Shown piece by piece: positions 5,600 through 8,530 of a stretch of DNA of 8,530 bases. Position 1 is the first letter of the stretch. Each line of letters starts with the position of its first letter. Under the pieces are notes generated by a model. The model was not told the DNA's origin and did no database searches. It worked only from the letters and a program-made list of their open reading frames with translations. The stretch comes from Candidatus Aerophobota bacterium. GTDB lineage: Bacteria; Aerophobota; Aerophobia; Aerophobales; AE-B3A. The DNA lies in NCBI GenBank assembly GCA_030610725.1, contig JAUWRE010000033.1:1-8530 (forward strand), written 5' to 3'. A program made the translations under genes and the position numbers.

Positions 5600-6499
5600 T
5601 TATGAAGGGTATCCCATTTCCTTAAATGATTGCTTCTGCCTTCGCCAATTCTTTTTTACTCCTACCCAGAGATCAAGATAGACATGACATCCCAGTCGTT
5701 TTTCTATCTCTTTTCGCGCTAAACTGCCAATCTCTTTAATCATTTTCCCTGAGTTACCGATGAGAATACCTTTTTGAGATTTATGCTCTACATAAATAAC
5801 TACACGAATATAAATTGGCCCTCTTTCCCTCTCTTCAAATTGGCTCACTTTGACCATAGTTGAATAAGGAATTTCTGCTCGGGTAAGGATAAATATTTTT
5901 TCTCTAACTAACTCTGATACTAAAATGCGTTCAGGCTGGTCAGTAATAAAGTCACCAGGATAATAAATTGAATGATAGGGAAGGCGTTGGATTATCTCAC
6001 CCATTAAGATAGAGAGATTGGTTCCTTTCTTGGCAGAGACGGGGATTATACGATCAAAGAGAAAAAGGTCTAAATAGTTTTGTTTTAATGATTCTAGCTG
6101 TGATTCCTTGATTTTGTCTATTTTATTAATGATTAAAAAGGCTGGTTTATTTAGTTTTTTCAGCTTTTCTAAAACAAATCTGTCTTCCTCGTAAATAGAA
6201 AAAGGTTCTACCATTATAGCTATTATATCTGTGCCCTCTAAACTCTTTAATGCTTCTCCTACTACATGTCTGTCCACCAGTGTCCTGGTTTTATTAAAAC
6301 TGATTATCCCCGGTGTATCCAAAAAAATTACCTGGGCTTCGTCGAAGGTGACTATTCCCTTAATAATGTTTCGTGTGGTTTGTGGTCGTGGGGAAACAAT
6401 AGCTATCTTTTCTCCTATCAACTGATTAATCAGAGTTGATTTTCCTACATTCGGCTTGCCTATAACTGTAACAAATCCGGCTTTGAAGTTTTTTTCCAT
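5600..6499 (-). CDS. era: GTPase Era, 30S ribosome assembly factor
   Basis: Era is an essential GTPase that binds the 3' end of 16S rRNA and checks 30S subunit maturation. The 299-residue product has every landmark. G1 is GKPNVGKS (14-21); G2 is TT (41-42) in PRPQTTRNIIKGI; G3 is DTPG (61-64); G4 is NKID (125-128); G5 is SAK (155-157). The KH domain (about 205-285) contains IRVVIYVEHKSQKGILIGNS, with the GNSG loop at 248-251, and ends in LDLWVGVKKNWRR. Length is normal. ATG 6499 is the first possible start, because an in-frame TGA lies six bases upstream. No SD is present: the leader is a GTTCATA/GTTCATT heptad array and a hairpin. It follows glnA on the same strand but is separated from it by a strong terminator, so it probably has its own promoter or depends on read-through. 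Confidence 0.97.
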   Translation of the reverse strand: MEKNFKAGFVTVIGKPNVGKSTLINQLIGEKIAIVSPRPQTTRNIIKGIVTFDEAQVIFLDTPGIISFNKTRTLVDRHVVGEALKSLEGTDIIAIMVEPFSIYEEDRFVLEKLKKLNKPAFLIINKIDKIKESQLESLKQNYLDLFLFDRIIPVSAKKGTNLSILMGEIIQRLPYHSIYYPGDFITDQPERILVSELVREKIFILTRAEIPYSTMVKVSQFEERERGPIYIRVVIYVEHKSQKGILIGNSGKMIKEIGSLARKEIEKRLGCHVYLDLWVGVKKNWRRQKQSFKEMGYPS

Positions 6500-6500
6500 T

Positions 6501-6528
6501 GTTCATAGTTCATTGTTCATAGTTCATT
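6501..6528 (+). repeat. GTTCATA/GTTCATT heptad array abutting the era start codon
   Basis: Four units (6501, 6508, 6515, 6522) alternate GTTCATA and GTTCATT, so the array is also a perfect 14-nt duplication. It begins two bases from the era ATG, and the seven bases before it (TTCCATT) are a further degenerate unit. For era it takes the place where an SD should be. Confidence 0.9.
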
Positions 6529-6550
6529 GAAAAAAACTAAGAACAATGAA
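6509..6550 (-). promoter_or_regulatory. Hairpin in the era leader
   Basis: TTCATTGTTC (6509-6518) pairs with GAACAATGAA (6541-6550). After one mismatch TAGTT (6520-6524) pairs with AACTA (6535-6539), leaving a 10-nt loop. The result is 15 of 16 pairs, partly built from the heptad array. In the era transcript the stem ends 9 nt before the start codon. It is immediately preceded by the glnA terminator stem, which shares base 6550. A regulatory role is inference. Confidence 0.5.
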
Positions 6551-6578
6551 AAATGAGGAGAGAGCATCTCCTCATTTT
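6550..6578 (-). terminator. Intrinsic terminator after glnA
   Basis: A perfect 12-bp stem (AAAATGAGGAGA, 6550-6561, with TCTCCTCATTTT, 6567-6578) has a 5-nt loop. On the minus strand the stem runs into a T-rich tail (TTTTTCATTGTTC). It lies about 200 nt beyond the glnA stop and before era, so it most likely ends the ispE-spoVG-glnA transcript. The stem also works on the other strand, where the T run is shorter. Confidence 0.75.
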
Positions 6579-6594
6579 GATCCTCTCTTAATTA

Positions 6595-6653
6595 GTTCAT
6601 AGTTTTAGAGTTCATCGAAAAAAACAAGAAAAAACACAAGGTCATAGTTCATC
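6595..6653 (+). repeat. Scattered GTTCATA/GTTCATC units
   Basis: Degenerate copies of the same word as at 6501-6528: GTTCATA at 6595-6601, GTTCATC at 6610-6616, and an adjacent pair GGTCATA then GTTCATC at 6640-6653. They lie in the glnA 3' untranslated region. Confidence 0.6.
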
Positions 6654-6681
6654 AATACAAAGAATAAACGGTAAACCAGTT

Positions 6682-6705
6682 GGCTAACGGGCTAGCAGGC
6701 CAATA
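6682..6705 (+). repeat. GGCTAACG-type octad array
   Basis: Three 8-nt units begin at 6682, 6690 and 6698 (GGCTAACG, GGCTAGCA, GGCCAATA). It is flanked by a short TTGGC/GCCAA inverted pair. It is similar in style to the heptad arrays but one base longer per unit and more GC-rich. Confidence 0.5.
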
Positions 6706-6730
6706 ACTACCCACATAGTTTTTTATTTTC

Positions 6731-6772
6731 CGCTTTCTACTATGCGCTATCCGCTAAACGCTATATGCTGTT
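6731..6772 (+). repeat. CGCTATC heptad array ending at glnA
   Basis: Six 7-nt units start at 6731 (CGCTTTC, TACTATG, CGCTATC, CGCTAAA, CGCTATA, TGCTGTT). The three central units are close copies and the outer ones are degenerate but in phase. The array stops two bases before the glnA stop codon and does not enter the gene. Confidence 0.75.
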
Positions 6773-6774
6773 TC

Positions 6775-8115
6775 TTAAAGGATGGGTAGATATTGTTCCA
6801 ATTCATACGAGGTAACGCGAGAACGATAATTCTCCCACTCTATTCGCTTATTCTCTATGAGCTTAAAAAAGAGAGGCTCACCCAGTGTTTCCTTTAGCCA
6901 AACGCTCTCTTCAGCTACTTTTATAGCCTCCCAGAGATTCTCCGGAAGTTGCCCGATACCCTTTCCTTTCCTTTCTTCTGCGCTCATCTTATACACGTTT
7001 GTTTTTACAGGTTCCACAATATCATATTTTTTCTCTATCCCTTCCAGTCCTGCTGATAGCGCCACTGCAAAGGAGAGATAAGGATTGCAGGCAGGATCAG
7101 GGCTTCTTAATTCCACTCGAGTAGCTATTTCTTTGCCTGGTTTATAAAGAGGAACTCTGATTAGGTCTGAACGGTTTCTCAGTGCCCAGGACAGATATAT
7201 AGGAGCCTCATACCCGGGCACTAATCTCTTATAAGAATTCACCCATTGATTAGTGATTAGTGTAAATTCAGAAGCATGTCTCAATAAGCCAGCTATATAC
7301 CTTTTGGCTATTTTCGAAAGGTACCACTCATCTTGAGGATTAAAGAAAGCATTTACTTCACCTTTAAAAAGAGACTGATGAATATGCATACCACTTCCAT
7401 TTTCCCCAAAAACCGGCTTAGGCATAAAGGTAGCATAAATATTGTTTTTTAAAGCAATCTCTTTGATCATCAAGCGAGCGGTCATAGTATTATCAGCCAT
7501 ATTTAGAGCATCAGTGTATTTCAAATCAATCTCATGTTGGCTAGGAGCTACTTCGTGGTGAGAACATTCAACTTCTATATTCATATTCTTAAGAGTAAGA
7601 ACTGTCTCTCGACGAAAGTCGCTGGCTACATCTCGTGGCGTGAGATCAAAATATCCTCCTTTATCCAGTCCTTGGGGAGGCACTTGACAAGACTGAAAGT
7701 AGAAATACTCTAGTTCCGGTCCTACGTAGAAGGTGTATCCGATATCAGAAGCCCTTTTTAAGTTCCTTTTTAGCACATAGCGTGGATCCTCGGCATAGGG
7801 ATTTCCATCTGGCTTCAGAATATCACAGAATATCTTCGCCATAACTCCTAACTGATTAGAAGAAGAAGGCATCAAGGAGAAGGTGGAAGGATCAGGCATG
7901 GCAATCATATCGCTTTCTTCAATACGAGCAAATCCCTCGATAGAAGAACCATCAAAACCAACTCCTTCTTCTAGTGCCGCTTCAAGCCCTTCTACAGTGA
8001 TAGCAAAGCTTTTCAGGGATCCTAATATATCAGTGAACCACAGACGAATGAATTCCACTTTTCTCATTTTTACTTCTTCAAGTACCCATTCTTTATTTTT
8101 TATCTGCATATTCAT
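6775..8115 (-). CDS. glnA: Glutamine synthetase type I, short (alpha-like) form
   Basis: GlnA makes glutamine from glutamate, ammonia and ATP as a cytosolic dodecamer. The 446-residue product carries the beta-grasp motif VGFDGSSIEGFARIEESDM (52-70), metal-binding GPELEYF (132-138) and ECSHHEVAPSQHEIDLKY (183-200). It also has the ATP motif GSGMHIHQSLF (240-250), the glutamate flap SYKRLVPGYEAP (294-305), NRSDLIRVP (314-322) and RVELRSPDPACNPYL (333-347). The length and the absence of the roughly 25-residue insertion of adenylylated enzymes suggest GSI-alpha. R64 occupies the position that mediates feedback inhibition in Bacillus GlnA. The tail YKMSAEER replaces the YDLPPEE adenylylation site. 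NRSDLIR has Asp where Ala is usual. ATG 8115 is the longest start, but ATG 8109 has better spacing from the purine-rich AAGAAAGAG. It follows spoVG by 35 nt, probably in the same transcript. Confidence 0.97.
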   Translation of the reverse strand: MNMQIKNKEWVLEEVKMRKVEFIRLWFTDILGSLKSFAITVEGLEAALEEGVGFDGSSIEGFARIEESDMIAMPDPSTFSLMPSSSNQLGVMAKIFCDILKPDGNPYAEDPRYVLKRNLKRASDIGYTFYVGPELEYFYFQSCQVPPQGLDKGGYFDLTPRDVASDFRRETVLTLKNMNIEVECSHHEVAPSQHEIDLKYTDALNMADNTMTARLMIKEIALKNNIYATFMPKPVFGENGSGMHIHQSLFKGEVNAFFNPQDEWYLSKIAKRYIAGLLRHASEFTLITNQWVNSYKRLVPGYEAPIYLSWALRNRSDLIRVPLYKPGKEIATRVELRSPDPACNPYLSFAVALSAGLEGIEKKYDIVEPVKTNVYKMSAEERKGKGIGQLPENLWEAIKVAEESVWLKETLGEPLFFKLIENKRIEWENYRSRVTSYELEQYLPIL

Positions 8116-8150
8116 ACTCTTTCTTAATTTAGTAGGTTGAGCAGTATTAA

Positions 8151-8405
8151 TTATTCTTCCCGTATGTATTCTTCAATAATCTCCTTTTGGATTGTTTCCC
8201 TTAACTCTTCATTGAGGGGATAAGCAGTATCTATATATTCTCCATTAGGCAGTTTACGAGAGGGCATAGCTACAAAAGGCCCGTTTTTCCCCTCGATAAT
8301 TTTCAATCCATGAATACGAAAAGAATCATTAAATGTAATTGTTGCCCAAGCCTTGAATTTTTCCTTACCCTCAACTTTCCTTATTTTAACTTCCGAAATT
8401 CTCAC
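8151..8405 (-). CDS. spoVG: SpoVG family RNA-binding regulator
   Basis: An 84-residue SpoVG protein, a small dimeric nucleic-acid-binding regulator known from Bacillus, Listeria, Staphylococcus and Borrelia and widely conserved outside spore formers. Seen: the N-terminal strand MRISEVKIRKVEGKEKFKAW, the core ITFNDSFRIHGLKIIEGKNG, the diagnostic FVAMPSRK (44-51), and a basic/acidic C-terminal helix ending IIEEYIREE. Length is at the short end of normal. It starts at GTG 8405, 1 nt after the ispE stop, with a perfect SD inside the last ispE codons. ispE next to spoVG recurs in Firmicutes (with purR and yabJ between them in Bacillus), and here the two are directly adjacent. Its targets in this organism are unknown. 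Confidence 0.96.
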   Translation of the reverse strand: MRISEVKIRKVEGKEKFKAWATITFNDSFRIHGLKIIEGKNGPFVAMPSRKLPNGEYIDTAYPLNEELRETIQKEIIEEYIREE

Positions 8406-8406
8406 T

Positions 8407-8530
8407 CTAGACCTCCTTAAAACTTCTATCTATAGGTTGGACTAAATAACCCCTTCCCATCCCTTTCAGTTTGCTGAGGATTTCTTGTCCCTTCTGTCTA
8501 TCTTCTACTATAGCAAAAACAGTAGACCCG
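8407..8530 (-). CDS. ispE: 4-diphosphocytidyl-2-C-methyl-D-erythritol kinase, C-terminal end
   Basis: Forty-one codons of the 3' end are visible, reading GSTVFAIVEDRQKGQEILSK, then LKGMGRGYLVQPIDRSFKEV, then TAG. GSTVFAI is the end of the third GHMP-kinase motif (M-S-G-S-G-S-T-V-F), and the following hydrophilic helix and VQPI strand fit the IspE C-terminus. IspE phosphorylates CDP-methylerythritol in the non-mevalonate isoprenoid pathway. The identification rests on this short tail and on the adjacent spoVG, its common neighbour. The rest lies beyond the right edge. Confidence 0.82.
   Translation of the reverse strand, partial: GSTVFAIVEDRQKGQEILSKLKGMGRGYLVQPIDRSFKEV
8411..8418 (-). promoter_or_regulatory. 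Ribosome binding site for spoVG inside ispE
   Basis: AAGGAGGT, a full match to the anti-SD sequence, is formed by the last ispE codons. It lies 5 nt before GTG 8405. It fixes the GTG start and suggests translational coupling of ispE and spoVG. Confidence 0.85.

Noticed and set aside
6960..7020. GlnE-type adenylylation site in glutamine synthetase
   Set aside because: A tyrosine is present but the context is YKMSAEER, as in non-adenylylated short enzymes, and the insertion typical of the adenylylated form is absent.
7883..8140. 85-codon plus-strand frame opposite the start of glnA
   Set aside because: It is a serine-rich mirror of a conserved gene with no SD or family match.

Overview
This is an AT-rich bacterial chromosome segment, by eye around 40% G+C. 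It has short operons, Shine-Dalgarno (SD) sites of the AGGAGG type and several GTG starts. The core genes (ispE end, spoVG, a short-type glnA, era, proB, queH) point to a free-living bacterium, probably an uncultured lineage outside the best-studied phyla. I cannot name the phylum from sequence alone, and spoVG occurs in many non-sporulating groups.

Layout. Positions 1-456 (minus) hold the N-terminal half of an MFS transporter broken by one -1 frameshift. Positions 457-1017 hold a doubtful small membrane ORF, a 7-nt-phased repeat and a probable frameshifted remnant with a YceK-like tail. Next come a PPC/DUF296 gene (plus, 1018-1455) and, convergent to it, a minus-strand run read as Nit-type amidase, then PEBP/YbhB-like protein, then cupin (3325 down to 1521). 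A 607-nt gene-free stretch (3326-3932) is full of short degenerate repeats. It is followed by queH and proB on the plus strand. proB converges on era with a single base between the stop codons. Reading leftward from the right edge, the last group is ispE (3' end), spoVG, glnA, a strong bidirectional terminator, and era.

Functionally the right half is housekeeping: isoprenoid precursor synthesis (ispE), RNA-binding regulation (spoVG), ammonia assimilation (glnA), 30S ribosome maturation (era), proline synthesis (proB) and the last step of tRNA queuosine synthesis (queH). The middle minus-strand genes are small accessory enzymes or binding proteins with no obvious shared pathway.

The most unusual feature lies between the genes. 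At least six intergenic sites carry degenerate tandem arrays with different words (GTATATC, GTTCATA/GTTCATT, CGCTATC, GTTCAAG, GTATCTC, and a C-G-anchored mixed array), and all of them keep a 7-nt period. Related arrays have 8-nt and 10-nt periods. Some form inverted pairs, one directly abuts the era start codon, and one ends 2 nt from the glnA stop. Heptameric short tandem repeats (STRR) are known from heterocystous cyanobacteria, but several different words sharing one period in a single 8.5-kb window is worth a systematic look.
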